This document shows positions 16,432 to 23,950 of a DNA stretch of 64,000 nt, in pieces. The notes under the pieces were generated by a model. The model saw nothing but the letters and a program-made list of their open reading frames with translations. It did no database searches and was not told the DNA's origin. The stretch's first letter is position 1; every line of letters starts with the position of its first letter. The position numbers and the translations under genes are program-made. The stretch covers positions 124,001-188,000 of the forward strand of contig JAYFQV010000001.1 in NCBI GenBank assembly GCA_034926605.1, given 5' to 3'. The stretch comes from CALXXL01 sp034926605. Lineage in GTDB: Bacteria > Verrucomicrobiota > Lentisphaeria > Victivallales > Victivallaceae.

Positions 16432-18017
16432 TTTCCCTCTCCGGCCAAACGGGCGGCCTCCAAATAATGATCGCGCGCGAACTGCGTCCAATGGCGCCGC
16501 AACGCGGCCACATCCAAAGCCGTCCAGCGGATACCGTCGGTGTAAAGCTTGGCGGCCATTTCACCGGCTTCGGCATAGCTGAAGGGCAGTGCGCAGAATG
16601 CGGCCCAGGCCTGCGGCACCGCCTCCGGCCCGCCGGCGGCGATGATCGCCTTCCAGGCGGCGCGAAGTTCGTCGATCGGGTCCAGCATCGCGCAGCGCAC
16701 GAACACCCGGATCATCGAAAAATAGCGACCGGTGAGGTCGGCGCGATATTCGAACCCGGCACTTGCGGCGTAGGGATCGTAGTCAGGATCCACCAGATAC
16801 TGCCGCAGCGGGTCGCGGTAAAAATCGCGGCGGATCGGTGGACGGCGCGGCGAGTCCAAGCGCGGTCCGCCGGGTGCGCCAACCCTGAAATCCCATATCT
16901 TCTGCCCTTCCGGGCTCAACACAAAATCGATGAAACATTCGGCCACCGCGCGGTTTGGCGCTCCCCGCAGGAGCTGTATCGGATCGCAGGTCAAGCTGCT
17001 GCCGTGGCGGGGAAGAACGTATGCGACCCGGATGTCGCCGCCGGATACCTCCTTTTTCCACTCCCGCTCGGAAAATCCGTAATAATCGATGCAAAGCCCG
17101 GCGGCCGCGTTCCCGGAGGCGACCTCTATCGGCACCTTCGGCGCACTGTCCGCCACCAGCTCGGAATTGGCGGCAAGTCGTTTTATCAGCGTCATGCCGT
17201 TGCGCCAGCCGGTATCCTTATCGGCGCACTCCTGCATCTTCTGCTGAATCATCATCTCGTAGCATTTCGCGATGGATCCTGACTGGGTAGGGTCGCCGAT
17301 GGCTATTGCGCCGAACAGCTCGGGGCGGCCGAGATCGTCCCAGCTTTCCGGCGGCGGCAGGGCCAGCTCACGGTAGCGGTCCGGGCTGTAACAAATGCCG
17401 AAACTGGAAAGGCAGGCACCATAGTAACGACCGCCGAGGTCATACATGACTTCACCGGAAAACTGCTGCGGAATAACATCTTCTGCAAGGTATTCCGGAT
17501 GACGATCCGCAACTCTTGCATCCACGCCGTAGCCCTTTTTCGCATTTTTGTCGAGATCGTAGGTCCCGCCGCCCCAGACAATGTCGATGCCTATGCCGAC
17601 ATTCGACGCAACAAAGCGTTCACGCGCCAGCTTCGCCTCTCCACCGGCGTCGGCGGGCAGTTTGGGGTTCGAAAACGCGCTTTTGGCCTCGTCGTTCCAT
17701 TCTCCGGGAAACCGATCCTCGTAATATTCGCGGAAATTTCCGGCGTAACGGTCGTCGATGTAATACATTATGTCGGCGGAACCGCCAACGTCGCGCCAAT
17801 CGATCGCCACCTCACGCCCGGTAGCCCGACGGTAATATTCTCGAAAAGCATACTCGAATTCGTTGCAGACCACCCGGTCGTTAGCGGTGATTATCACCAG
17901 CTTATCGGCGTCGGCGGGAGCGGGCAGCGCTTCATGCTCCACCCTGAGCCTCATGACGAAAGGCAACGCGAACAACAGCAAGAACGGCAGACCGCCCCAT
18001 AATATCCGCTTCCACAT
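16428..18017 (-). CDS. ABC transporter extracellular solute-binding protein
   Basis: Periplasmic binding protein of the importer. 529 aa, longer than the ~340 residues usual for FbpA-type proteins, with a C-terminal extension of about 150 residues. The N-terminal MWKRILWGGLPFLLLFALPFVM is a signal or anchor helix (seen here in parts, e.g. WGGLPFLLLFALPFV) with no lipobox. ICYSPDRYRELALPPPESWDDL and FIDFVLSPEGQKIWDF are typical of the iron/2-aminoethylphosphonate binding group. The start overlaps the ATPase stop by one base (TGATG). Confidence 0.88.
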   Translation of the reverse strand: MWKRILWGGLPFLLLFALPFVMRLRVEHEALPAPADADKLVIITANDRVVCNEFEYAFREYYRRATGREVAIDWRDVGGSADIMYYIDDRYAGNFREYYEDRFPGEWNDEAKSAFSNPKLPADAGGEAKLARERFVASNVGIGIDIVWGGGTYDLDKNAKKGYGVDARVADRHPEYLAEDVIPQQFSGEVMYDLGGRYYGACLSSFGICYSPDRYRELALPPPESWDDLGRPELFGAIAIGDPTQSGSIAKCYEMMIQQKMQECADKDTGWRNGMTLIKRLAANSELVADSAPKVPIEVASGNAAAGLCIDYYGFSEREWKKEVSGGDIRVAYVLPRHGSSLTCDPIQLLRGAPNRAVAECFIDFVLSPEGQKIWDFRVGAPGGPRLDSPRRPPIRRDFYRDPLRQYLVDPDYDPYAASAGFEYRADLTGRYFSMIRVFVRCAMLDPIDELRAAWKAIIAAGGPEAVPQAWAAFCALPFSYAEAGEMAAKLYTDGIRWTALDVAALRRHWTQFARDHYLEAARLAGEGK

Positions 18018-19066
18018 CACCTTATGTCTCCGAACAGCCGCACCGCCTCCGGAGCCAGCGCGAACTCGAATCCTCCCTCCGGACGCACGACGGGGGGAGG
18101 CGACACCGCCAGTTTCAATCTTCCGGCCGCGGTGTCCACGGCATAAACCGCGCTCTCCCCGGCGTAACACTCGCCGGACACCTCTCCCTTGAACCGAATG
18201 CCCGCCGCATCCTGCCCGGTCGCAAACCGGAGCGCCTCCGGCCGGAACATCAGCCGTACCCGGCCGGTAAAGCCGCCGGTGGCAACCGGCCACTCGCCAA
18301 GCGGCGTAACTACACGGCCTGGCGCGACCACCTCGCCGTCGATAAAGTCAGCGTCGCCCAGAAAGTCGGCCACAAATGCGTCGGAGGGTTCGCCGTAGAG
18401 TTCGCGAGGCGTACCGCATTGCACCATGATACCGTTGTTAAGCACCGCGGCGCGGTCGGCGGTGGCAAGAACCTCCTTGCGGTCGTGAGTCACATAGACT
18501 GTGGTCAGGCGACGCTCCTTGGCGATACGACGGATTTCCATGCGCATCGCGTCACGCAGCCGCGCGTCCAAATTGGACAAAGGCTCGTCCAGCAGCAAAA
18601 CCTCCGGTTCCACCGCCACCGCCCTCGCCAACGCCACCCGCTGCTGCTGGCCGCCGGAAAGCGACGGCACCCGGCGGTCGGCAAAGTCGGCCATTCGCAC
18701 CAGTTCCAACGCCGCTCCGACTTTAGCACGAATCTCTCCACGTGAGGCTCCCGCCGCACGCAGGCCGAACGCCACATTCTCGAACACCGTCAGGTGCGGC
18801 CACAGCGCGTAGCTCTGAAACACCATTGCTGCCCGGCGTTTTTCCGGCGCAAGGCTCGTCACATCCATACCATTGAACGCCACTTTACCCTTGTCCGGCG
18901 CGGTCAGGCCGGCGAGAATCCTCAGCAAGGTGGACTTGCCGCAACCGGACGGACCAAGCAAAAAAAAGAGCTCGCCGGAAGCGATCTCGATATTCAGATC
19001 CGTCAGAACCGGCTTACCCGGCGAATAACTTTTGGACAATCGGGAGATCGATATGGAACTGGACAT
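18017..19066 (-). CDS. ABC transporter ATP-binding protein (FbpC/PotA-like)
   Basis: ATPase that powers the importer; cytoplasmic face. 349 aa. Walker A GPSGCGKST, signature LSGGQQQRVALARA, Walker B LLLDEPLSNLD, and a C-terminal TOBE-type regulatory region from about residue 240. It begins on the base next to the sigma-factor stop, so the three transporter genes seem to be made on the sigma-factor message. Confidence 0.95.
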   Translation of the reverse strand: MSSSISISRLSKSYSPGKPVLTDLNIEIASGELFFLLGPSGCGKSTLLRILAGLTAPDKGKVAFNGMDVTSLAPEKRRAAMVFQSYALWPHLTVFENVAFGLRAAGASRGEIRAKVGAALELVRMADFADRRVPSLSGGQQQRVALARAVAVEPEVLLLDEPLSNLDARLRDAMRMEIRRIAKERRLTTVYVTHDRKEVLATADRAAVLNNGIMVQCGTPRELYGEPSDAFVADFLGDADFIDGEVVAPGRVVTPLGEWPVATGGFTGRVRLMFRPEALRFATGQDAAGIRFKGEVSGECYAGESAVYAVDTAAGRLKLAVSPPPVVRPEGGFEFALAPEAVRLFGDIR

Positions 19067-20470
19067 CTATTTTTCCTTTATGCGATCGAAATATTTAAGC
19101 ATCTCCGGAGAGCGCAGTTTCTTCAAAATACGCATTTCCAACTGGCGAATGCGCTCGCGGGTAAGGCTGTATCGCTCGGAAAGCTCGGTAAGCGTCCGGC
19201 TCGTATGGCCGAACAGCCCGAAACGGTCTATGATGATCGCCTGGTCTCGCTCCGGCAACAGCGACAGCACATGGTGCAACTGCTCCACCAGAACCGCGCC
19301 TGAAAGCAGTTCGGCTGGACCGTCCTGGGACTCGTCCGGCAGCATATCCTCGATGGTTCCGACGGTGTCGCCGTCCTTGCCGGAACCGCTGGGCGCCTGC
19401 AGCGAAACCGGTTGGCGGGCCATCTTCCGTATGGCGTTGATACGGGCCACCGGCATTTCCAGCATCATCGCCAACTCCTCGATCAACGGTTCGCGACCGT
19501 TTTCGAGTATAAACTGTTGCTCGGCGTTGTTCATGCTGGAAATAGTCTGAATCATATGCGCCGGTATGCGGATAACGCGCGAACGCTCGGACAGAAAACG
19601 AGAAATGCTTTGGCGAATCCACCATAAAGCATAGGTCGAAAATTTGTAGCCCAGCTCGAAGTCGAACTTTTCGATGGCACGCAGCAGACCGAGATTGCCT
19701 TCCTGCACCACATCGTTGATTGCCGTATGCGGATTGCGGGCGGCAAAACTATGCGCAATGGACACCACCAGCCGCAGATTCTGCTCCAGCATCCGATTGC
19801 GCGCCTCCTGAAGTTTTCGGAGCGCGGCGGAGGCGGCGTTTACCGCGTCCACGATTTGGGAAGCGTCCAGAAAAAACTTCTCCTCCACAAACGGCAGTTC
19901 GGCGGCGGGAATCCTTTCAACTGCACCCGGCGCCAGCGGAGTATTAAGCGTAACAAGAAACAGCGAACCTGCGGAGTTCACAAACTCGGTATAGTAGTCG
20001 GCGGAGAGCGGATAAAACTCCAATATTCCGACGGCGCGGGTGCGCAAACCAGCCAGCTGGCGGTCGCGATTTCGGCCGCGCGCGGCAAATGCATCGCGGA
20101 ATTCCTGATAAAAGGCGATCAGCGACTGGTTCCAGACCGTGAGACTCTTGCGTATCTCCACCGGATTGCTCCCGGCACGGCGCAACGCGGACGGCGTGAA
20201 CACCTCGAAAGCCGACTGCGCTCCCGAGAGCACCTCCCCCGAAAGCCGGATGTGCTCTTTGATGACGAATCCGAACCCGGCCAGCGACTTCCTCAATCCT
20301 CCCGCTGCGGCGGCGATGGCTTCACCCAATTCCTTCTGCGATTCGTCCGAAACCGGTGGAAAGCTGTGGATGTTCCTCAGATAACTGGTAAGCGCGGACG
20401 GAACCTCGGAGACCGGCATATCCGGTTCCATCGGTTCATTGTTGCGTTCAGGAAAAAGGTCATCCACCAT
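19067..20470 (-). CDS. RNA polymerase sigma factor, sigma-70 family (RpoD-like)
   Basis: Promoter-specificity subunit. 467 aa. Region 1.2 is seen as LTSYLRNIHSFPPVSDE; region 2.1-2.4 as NDVVQEGNLGLLRAIEKF and YKFSTYALWWIRQSISRF; regions 3 and 4 follow, and 4.2 is TLTELSERYSLTRERIRQLE. There is no long acidic region 1.1. It is either the primary sigma factor or a close group 2 relative; the window cannot decide. The ribosome site GAGG precedes the ATG closely. Downstream it is joined without a gap to the ABC importer genes, an unusual pairing. Confidence 0.93.
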   Translation of the reverse strand: MVDDLFPERNNEPMEPDMPVSEVPSALTSYLRNIHSFPPVSDESQKELGEAIAAAAGGLRKSLAGFGFVIKEHIRLSGEVLSGAQSAFEVFTPSALRRAGSNPVEIRKSLTVWNQSLIAFYQEFRDAFAARGRNRDRQLAGLRTRAVGILEFYPLSADYYTEFVNSAGSLFLVTLNTPLAPGAVERIPAAELPFVEEKFFLDASQIVDAVNAASAALRKLQEARNRMLEQNLRLVVSIAHSFAARNPHTAINDVVQEGNLGLLRAIEKFDFELGYKFSTYALWWIRQSISRFLSERSRVIRIPAHMIQTISSMNNAEQQFILENGREPLIEELAMMLEMPVARINAIRKMARQPVSLQAPSGSGKDGDTVGTIEDMLPDESQDGPAELLSGAVLVEQLHHVLSLLPERDQAIIIDRFGLFGHTSRTLTELSERYSLTRERIRQLEMRILKKLRSPEMLKYFDRIKEK

Positions 20471-20496
20471 AACACCTCGCTTGGGTTTACAGAGAT

Positions 20497-20524
20497 AATG
20501 TAACTTTTATCGAAGAAAAATCAA
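20497..20524 (-). promoter_or_regulatory. Promoter of the sigma factor-ABC operon
   Basis: On the minus strand, TTGATT, 16 bp, TACATT, about 27 bp before the ATG. It lies back to back with the tRNA promoter. Confidence 0.55.
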
Positions 20525-20531
20525 AAAAAGT

Positions 20532-20559
20532 TTGACTTTTTTCCGAAAGAAACTACATT
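20532..20559 (+). promoter_or_regulatory. Promoter of tRNA-Ala
   Basis: TTGACT, 16 bp, TACATT, 12 bp before the mature 5' end of the tRNA. Divergent from the sigma-factor promoter. Confidence 0.65.
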
Positions 20560-20571
20560 AAAGAGCAAACC

Positions 20572-20648
20572 GGGGCTGTAGCTCAGTTGGCTAGAGCGAT
20601 ACGTTCGCATCGTATAGGTCAAGGGTTCGACTCCCTCCAGCTCCACCA
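20572..20648 (+). tRNA. tRNA-Ala (anticodon CGC)
   Basis: Full cloverleaf with encoded CCA. The acceptor GGGGCTG pairs with CAGCTCC and includes the G3-U70 wobble that identifies alanine tRNAs. D arm GCTC/GAGC; anticodon stem ATACG/CGTAT with loop TTCGCAT giving anticodon CGC for GCG; T loop TTCGACT on a stem with one A-C mismatch at its base. Confidence 0.93.
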
Positions 20649-20662
20649 TTTTGCTTCAAGTA

Positions 20663-20699
20663 AACCGATGATGACAAGTAAGTTATCGTCGGTTTTTTC
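20663..20699 (+). terminator. Terminator of the tRNA gene
   Basis: A 13-bp stem (AACCGATGATGAC with GTTATCGTCGGTT, two G-U pairs), 6-nt loop, then a run of T. Confidence 0.9.
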
Positions 20700-21035
20700 T
20701 TTTGCATAAAACCCGGTGCGAACCCGACATAAGTGCGCCCAATCCTGCTGCGGAGCACAAGAATTACGCCATTTTTACGGCATGAAAAGTTATTTGTATT
20801 TCCGACAACATCGGCGATGTGTTCGGAGGGTCTGAGACGTTATAATATAATTTCGGAATCATCTTCTTTTATGGGGCGGAAGCGGCAAATGCAAGCCATT
20901 GATCATATGCCGGTAATATATGCTTCATATTTATTGTTTCGAGACGTAGTTGATACGGATTGCAATCCGAAATTTATGGACGATTGTAAAACATGATATG
21001 CATATCCAACCAGTGACAGCAAAAGGCGATAGAAT
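20700..21035 (+). other. Intergenic stretch after the tRNA, no convincing gene
   Basis: AT-richer than its surroundings. It holds an open frame of 87 codons (20733-20996) without ribosome site or recognisable protein character; I see no RNA gene or repeat. Position just behind a tRNA gene fits an old insertion site, but no second copy of the tRNA 3' end was noticed in the window. Confidence 0.4.
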
Positions 21036-21271
21036 ATGGCAAGAATTGTAAAAAAAGAACTAGGAACGGATCGATAGATATCAAAATCATAGTATCAAAG
21101 AAAGACATTCTAGGCCTTATTAAGGGATTTGAGCATTTATTGATTCATGATAAAGATTACGGTCATTTTCATATTTTTAATCGTTATAATGGAAGTGATT
21201 ACACGTTGGATAATATTGAATTCTCGCTTGAGGATAAAGAATGCGCTGATTACATTATATGTAAAAATTAA
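21036..21271 (+). pseudogene. Frameshifted small protein, paralogue of the gene at 21373
   Basis: Begins MARIVKK after an AAAGG site, then is broken inside a run of seven A (21050-21056). Adding one A restores a ~78-codon frame ending at the TAA at 21269-21271. The restored frame contains SKKDILGLIKGFEHLLIHD and FSLEDKECADYI, which align with LSENEAKRMIKYLEMLIARD and FEVSEEECPDYV of the next gene. The family is not recognised; small acidic proteins in tandem paralogous arrays are often immunity proteins, which is only a suggestion. The break could be mutation, sequencing error or slippage at the A run. Confidence 0.6.
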
Positions 21272-21372
21272 AGATAAGATATGTGGAAAAATTAATAAAA
21301 GAGGTGATACAACCAAATGTTGGTGACATTTTTCTTTTGAGGAATTATTTTTAGCACTAGGAGAAAGCGTTT

Positions 21373-21603
21373 ATGGCAAAGGTTTTTACAGAAAAGTTTG
21401 AATCAGGCACAATGGCATTAAGCATTGTTTTATCTGAAAACGAGGCCAAGCGAATGATAAAATATCTAGAAATGCTGATTGCCCGTGATAGTGGATTGGA
21501 TCGGTTTCATGTAATAAGCAATCATCAAATTCACTCGTTGCAATTATTGGAAGATATTATATTTGAAGTATCAGAAGAAGAATGTCCCGATTATGTAGTG
21601 TGA
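21373..21603 (+). CDS. Small acidic protein of unknown family (76 aa), intact paralogue
   Basis: Starts MAKVFTEKFESGT with an AGGAGAAAG ribosome site 7 nt upstream. It looks like a short beta/alpha protein: a first strand (MALSIVLSENEA), one long helix (KRMIKYLEMLIARD), then strands ending SEEECPDYVV. No signal peptide or membrane helix. It is a diverged duplicate of the frameshifted gene upstream, and both lie in an AT-rich patch with codon use unlike the flanks, suggesting acquisition by transfer. An immunity-type role is possible but no toxin gene is nearby. Confidence 0.65.
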   Translation: MAKVFTEKFESGTMALSIVLSENEAKRMIKYLEMLIARDSGLDRFHVISNHQIHSLQLLEDIIFEVSEEECPDYVV

Positions 21604-21827
21604 TTCATAAGAAAATAAGTTGGCATCGGTAATGCCACTTCTCCGCCGCCCAGCTAAACAAACGAACAGTAAGTGGATTTATAAAAATCGACACCAATTT
21701 TTTAAGATAGCGGCCCCAAAAACTGAGTTCATCAATGTAACGGCCGAAACCCGAAAAAAGTTTCCACCGCCTTTTTTCGCAAAACCAACTGGAGACGGCG
21801 GACCAGGCACTTTACCATTCAAAGTTG

Positions 21828-21877
21828 GCACACACCGCAATGGCACAGCTTTTTCAACCCTGTGCCGTAATGGCACA
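21828..21877 (+). promoter_or_regulatory. Cluster of GGCACA/TGTGCC sites upstream of hsp20
   Basis: Three GGCACA half-sites and one TGTGCC; the last pair forms the inverted repeat TGTGCC-gtaat-GGCACA, and CCGYAATGGCACA occurs twice 30 bp apart. They lie about 65-115 bp upstream of a sigma-54 element, the usual enhancer distance. The same TGTG/CACA words occur before dnaK. Confidence 0.5.
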
Positions 21878-21940
21878 TCTGGCCATGCAATACCAAAAGC
21901 TTTCAGGCCGGATAAAATCATCCATCCGCTCCCGGATCGC

Positions 21941-21957
21941 TTGGCACGGAATGTGCT
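21941..21957 (+). promoter_or_regulatory. Putative sigma-54 promoter of hsp20
   Basis: TTGGCACG-gaat-GTGCT differs from the sigma-54 consensus YTGGCACG-N4-TTGCW at one position and has the exact GG-N10-GC spacing (GG 21943-21944, GC 21955-21956). Predicted start near 21968, leader about 130 nt. Confidence 0.6.
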
Positions 21958-22098
21958 ACATTTTTTAATGTCAATGATTTTTTCCATTGCAACTTAAAAT
22001 GTGGAAAGAAAGGAGGTTGGAACGAATACGGTCATTCATAATTCATCATCATTTTTTGTATTCCTCTCGGAAAACTCAAAGGAAAGGAGCGATGCTTT

Positions 22099-22596
22099 AT
22101 GATCAGAGAATTTTTGCCTTGGAAAAAGGAGGAAAACGATCTTTCTCCGACTGAAAGGAGAAAGGGGTCGGCCGATGAATTCCACAAACAGTTCAACGAA
22201 CTGGTCAACCATTTCTTCGGCAACGACATGTGGGGAACTCCCGCCAATTACCACGGCGGAAGTTTCGTGCCTTGTTTTGAAGTCGGCGAATCCGACGACA
22301 AAATAACCGTTACCGCCGAACTGCCCGGCATTGATGAAAAGGATGTCGATGTTTCCATCGTTGACGGCATCCTCTGCGTAAAAGGTGAAAAACGCAGCGA
22401 AACCGACGACGAGGCCGAGGGCTATCATTTCTCGGAAAGAAGCTACGGCTCATTCCAGCGCTCATTCGCGCTTCCCGACGGACTTGACCTCGAAAAAACT
22501 GACGCTAAATTCAAGGACGGCATCCTGAAAATCATGCTGCCTAAGGACAAGTCAAAAAAGGAAAGCATTCGCAAGGTCGGCATCAATAAAAGTTGA
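22099..22596 (+). CDS. Hsp20/alpha-crystallin family small heat shock protein
   Basis: ATP-independent holdase that binds unfolding proteins in the cytoplasm. 165 aa. After a ~45-residue N-terminal arm the alpha-crystallin domain is clear: FVPCFEVGESDDKITVTAE, LPGIDEKDVDVSIVDG, and the C-terminal FKDGILKIMLPKD (the A-x-x-x-x-G-v-L type motif). A GGAG ribosome site lies 9 nt before the ATG. It stands alone behind a putative sigma-54 promoter and before a strong palindrome. Confidence 0.95.
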   Translation: MIREFLPWKKEENDLSPTERRKGSADEFHKQFNELVNHFFGNDMWGTPANYHGGSFVPCFEVGESDDKITVTAELPGIDEKDVDVSIVDGILCVKGEKRSETDDEAEGYHFSERSYGSFQRSFALPDGLDLEKTDAKFKDGILKIMLPKDKSKKESIRKVGINKS

Positions 22597-22682
22597 ACCG
22601 GAAATTCACCGCGGTTCATTCGTCGAGGGCTGACAGTTCCAGCCCAATCCTGTGTTTACGAATAAACAAGGTGAACACGAGG

Positions 22683-22709
22683 CGGCCGGTCAAGAATCTT
22701 GACCGGCCG
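22683..22709 (+). terminator. Perfect 27-nt palindrome after hsp20
   Basis: CGGCCGGTCAAGA and TCTTGACCGGCCG flank a single A. The hairpin is very stable but only a weak T-rich tail follows, so it may stabilise the hsp20 message as well as stop transcription. Confidence 0.6.
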
Positions 22710-22771
22710 TTCATATTACGATATCATGCCGCAAAAAGTTGCCGCGAAACGCGAAAAAAGCCGGAATTGCG

Positions 22772-22799
22772 TTGAATATTCGTTCACGTGGGATATATT
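22772..22799 (+). promoter_or_regulatory. Promoter of the flavin reductase operon
   Basis: TTGAAT, 16 bp, TATATT, 44 bp before the start codon. Confidence 0.6.
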
Positions 22800-22843
22800 T
22801 GATCTGTGAGGAACGATTGTAAAAAACAGCGGGAGGACTATTC

Positions 22844-23491
22844 ATGAAAATCGAGATCGGTGATAAGAAGCCTGCAAATCTTAAGGAGTATTGGCCGGGA
22901 CAATACCGGTTCTTCTCCCACCTTGAATACGCCGCCGGAATCCCGCAACTTCTCTTTGCAATCACTACGCTGAAACAAAACTGCAAAGGAAACGTCAACT
23001 TTCACGCCTGGGGATGTTTCCAAGGCGACGAGGGCGGCTATTTCGCCATTCTGCCGGGCATCTGCCAGCACACCCACACCTACGCAAACCTCAAGCGCAC
23101 CGGCGAATTCTGCGTGAACTTCCTTTCGATGCGTTACTATGAGAATCTCTCCAAGACCATACAGCACAACGAACTGAATGACGATGAATTCGTCGCCGCC
23201 GGGTTGACCCCCGAAGTGTCAAAGACCATCTCCGCGCCGCGAATCAAGGAAAGCTTCCTCTGTCTCGAATGTCGGCTGCAGAATCTGACCGATCTTTCCA
23301 ACCGAGGCATTACCGCGATGGCGGTCGGGCTGGTGCAGAACATCGCAGTAGATGAGGAATTCACCCATGGAATCGACGGCAAGTACGAAGACGACGGTTT
23401 CATGCTGAATATCCACGCGCCGAAAGACCTCGTCACCGGAGAAGGCAATTCCACCGGCGTTGCCACGCTTCACGTCCAGAAAACTTGTTGA
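22844..23491 (+). CDS. Flavin reductase-like (FMN-binding split-barrel) protein
   Basis: 215-residue protein of the flavin reductase/DIM6-NTAB split-barrel family, expected to bind FMN and use or supply reduced flavin. Typical traits are NVNFHAWGCFQGDEGGYF, FAILPGICQHTHTYANLKRTGEFCVNF (read as ILPGICQHTHTYANLKRTG), and VGLVQNIAVDEEF. A GGGAGG ribosome site precedes the ATG. The partner enzyme is unknown; the nitroreductase in the same gene group suggests a redox setting. Confidence 0.82.
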   Translation: MKIEIGDKKPANLKEYWPGQYRFFSHLEYAAGIPQLLFAITTLKQNCKGNVNFHAWGCFQGDEGGYFAILPGICQHTHTYANLKRTGEFCVNFLSMRYYENLSKTIQHNELNDDEFVAAGLTPEVSKTISAPRIKESFLCLECRLQNLTDLSNRGITAMAVGLVQNIAVDEEFTHGIDGKYEDDGFMLNIHAPKDLVTGEGNSTGVATLHVQKTC

Positions 23492-23512
23492 ACGCTTCCA
23501 GGAGAAGTCGAA

Positions 23513-23929
23513 ATGGCATTCATACCGCCGTCGAAAGACGATTTGAATATCCTTCTGGGGGCGGAAAAGTTCGTCTTATGGCAGGCCATGTGCGGAGAAA
23601 TCGAACAACGCTATGCCATCGTTCCTGGCTGGAACCCCGGCGGAAAAAACTGGAACTGCGAATGCAAGTATCGCAAGGGCGGCAGAACTCTTTGCGCGCT
23701 CTACGCAAAGGAATCCACTTTCGGTTTTCTGGTTATTCTCGGCATGGCGGAACGCGATAGATTCGAGGCGGAACGCTCCATTCATTCCGAGTCCGTCCTG
23801 AAAGCCTACGATTCGGCTGCCACCTACCACGACGGCAAGTGGATAATGTTCGAACCGGACAGCGCCGCCTACTTGGACGAGCTCGTCCGTCTGCTGCACA
23901 TCAAGCGAAAGCCGGATCGCGCCATATAA
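23513..23929 (+). CDS. DUF3788 family protein
   Basis: 138 aa. Matches the DUF3788 pattern: short N-terminal PSKDDLNILLGAEKFVLW, WNPGGKNWNCECKYRKGGRTLCALYAKE (seen as WNPGGKNWNCECKYRKG), a central FLVILGMAERDRFEAER, and C-terminal YHDGKWIMFEPDS. Function unknown; the fold is thought to be of the YdhG/heme-or-ligand-binding type in some relatives. Good AGGAG ribosome site. Lies 21 nt after the flavin reductase gene. Confidence 0.8.
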   Translation: MAFIPPSKDDLNILLGAEKFVLWQAMCGEIEQRYAIVPGWNPGGKNWNCECKYRKGGRTLCALYAKESTFGFLVILGMAERDRFEAERSIHSESVLKAYDSAATYHDGKWIMFEPDSAAYLDELVRLLHIKRKPDRAI

Positions 23930-23950
23930 CGTGAAGATCGAGTATGAACA

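Noticed and set aside
18018..18293. N-terminal extension of the solute-binding protein
   Set aside because: The extra codons lie within the ATPase gene in another frame; the ATG at 18017 overlaps the ATPase stop and starts a signal helix.
20733..20996. 87-codon open frame after the tRNA gene
   Set aside because: No ribosome site, no recognisable protein character, AT-rich background where chance frames are common.
21620..21997. Opposed 125- and 102-codon frames upstream of hsp20
   Set aside because: Both lack ribosome sites and lie across the clustered palindromes and the sigma-54 element, so the stretch is better read as regulatory DNA.
20572..22600. Complete integrative element at tRNA-Ala
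   Set aside because: No integrase gene and no second copy of the tRNA 3' end were noticed, so only an old or partial insertion can be suggested.
22593..22775. 60-codon frame after hsp20
   Set aside because: It spans the 27-nt palindrome, has no ribosome site and looks random.
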